Of a stretch of 64,000 nucleotides of DNA, positions 63,870 through 64,000 are shown piece after piece. The notes beneath the pieces were generated by a model. That model had not been told where the DNA came from and ran no database searches. It saw only the letters and a list, made by a program, of their open reading frames with translations. The first letter of the stretch is position 1, and every line of letters starts with the position of its first letter. Source of the DNA: Gammaproteobacteria bacterium (GTDB lineage: Bacteria; Pseudomonadota; Gammaproteobacteria; Xanthomonadales; Wenzhouxiangellaceae). The translations under genes were made by a program, and so were the position numbers. The DNA lies in NCBI GenBank assembly GCA_021772985.1, contig JAJFKX010000038.1:16409-80408 (forward strand), given 5' to 3'.

Positions 63870-64000
63870 TCAACCGATCGACGCAACACATGCGTTAAAT
63901 CGTCCAGCTGGCGTCTCGTATTCTAACGTTTTACGAGGCCGCTCATTTAATTGTCGAGCCACTGCACTCAGCTTAGACTGTGAGTGTATCGATAAATCTG
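63870..64000 (-). mobile_element. IS30-family transposase, C-terminal part (runs off the window)
   Basis: The last 42 residues and stop of a transposase on the minus strand: SKLSAVARQLNERPRKTLEY, then ETPAGRFNACVASIG. This ending (ERPRKTLxYxTPAGRFN) is diagnostic of IS30-type transposases. The start and the catalytic DDE residues lie beyond position 64000. It abuts the electrophile operon. Confidence 0.85.

Overview
The window looks like chromosomal DNA from a gammaproteobacterium whose exact group I cannot name. The evidence is the conserved left half: an exo/endonuclease-dsbA-cytochrome c4 / engB-hemB-aroE / DUF2782-polA neighbourhood, a hemL-thiE-rubredoxin cluster, a complete bioBFHCD operon, zapE, and a ComF gene, in arrangements familiar from Pseudomonas-like and marine gammaproteobacteria. 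Two features are less usual there: a gene for UDP-sulfoquinovose synthase (sulfolipid head group) and a TRAP small permease with no partners.

Layout. Positions 1-33650 are mostly housekeeping: an slt fragment, a TSUP exporter, the dsbA/cytochrome c4 pair, engB, Mg-type hemB, aroE, polA, hemL, thiE, rubredoxin, a fatty-acid desaturase, tatD, sqdB with a GT28-like glycosyltransferase and ubiA, comF, a TPR-methyltransferase, the biotin operon, zapE, acpH, a secreted nuclease and a cytochrome c5. A 320 bp palindromic element sits at 6814-7133. A tRNA-Arg (CCG) at 33775-33851 with its terminator marks a change in character: from here on the genes are accessory.

Positions 33926-44826 hold the most interesting block: an ECF-type sigma factor, a membrane regulator (OmpR-type winged helix, one transmembrane segment, TPR repeats), a small protein made largely of 14-residue tandem repeats, and three TIR-domain proteins. 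Two TIR proteins are membrane-anchored with different C-terminal parts. The third is a 1229-residue chain combining TIR, a SLOG-like nucleotide-binding region, a macro-like region and a CHAT (caspase-like) protease with an intact His/Cys pair. Two TCTCA/TGAGA inverted repeats lie in the divergent promoter region between two of the TIR genes. I read this as a candidate nucleotide-signalling, protease-executed conflict or immunity system that does not match the classical Thoeris layout.

Positions 44827-55774 are a patchwork: a diheme cytochrome c, a cupredoxin and a DUF4142 protein; a serine hydrolase fused to four membrane segments; a TetR/CPBP-protease divergent pair with twin operators; a ParD antitoxin with a frameshifted ParE toxin; a PLP enzyme of sulfur amino-acid metabolism; and several dispersed repeats, among them three copies (one intact, two decayed) of a unit ending in a 103-residue protein.

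Positions 55775-63680 are a minus-strand set of reductases, glutathione transferase, glyoxalase-like, AhpD-like and NTF2-like genes behind a TetR gene. Two matching CTATC-N8-GATAG operators flank the regulator gene. It looks like an electrophile or aldehyde stress operon. The window ends inside an IS30-family transposase gene, consistent with mobility in this end of the region.
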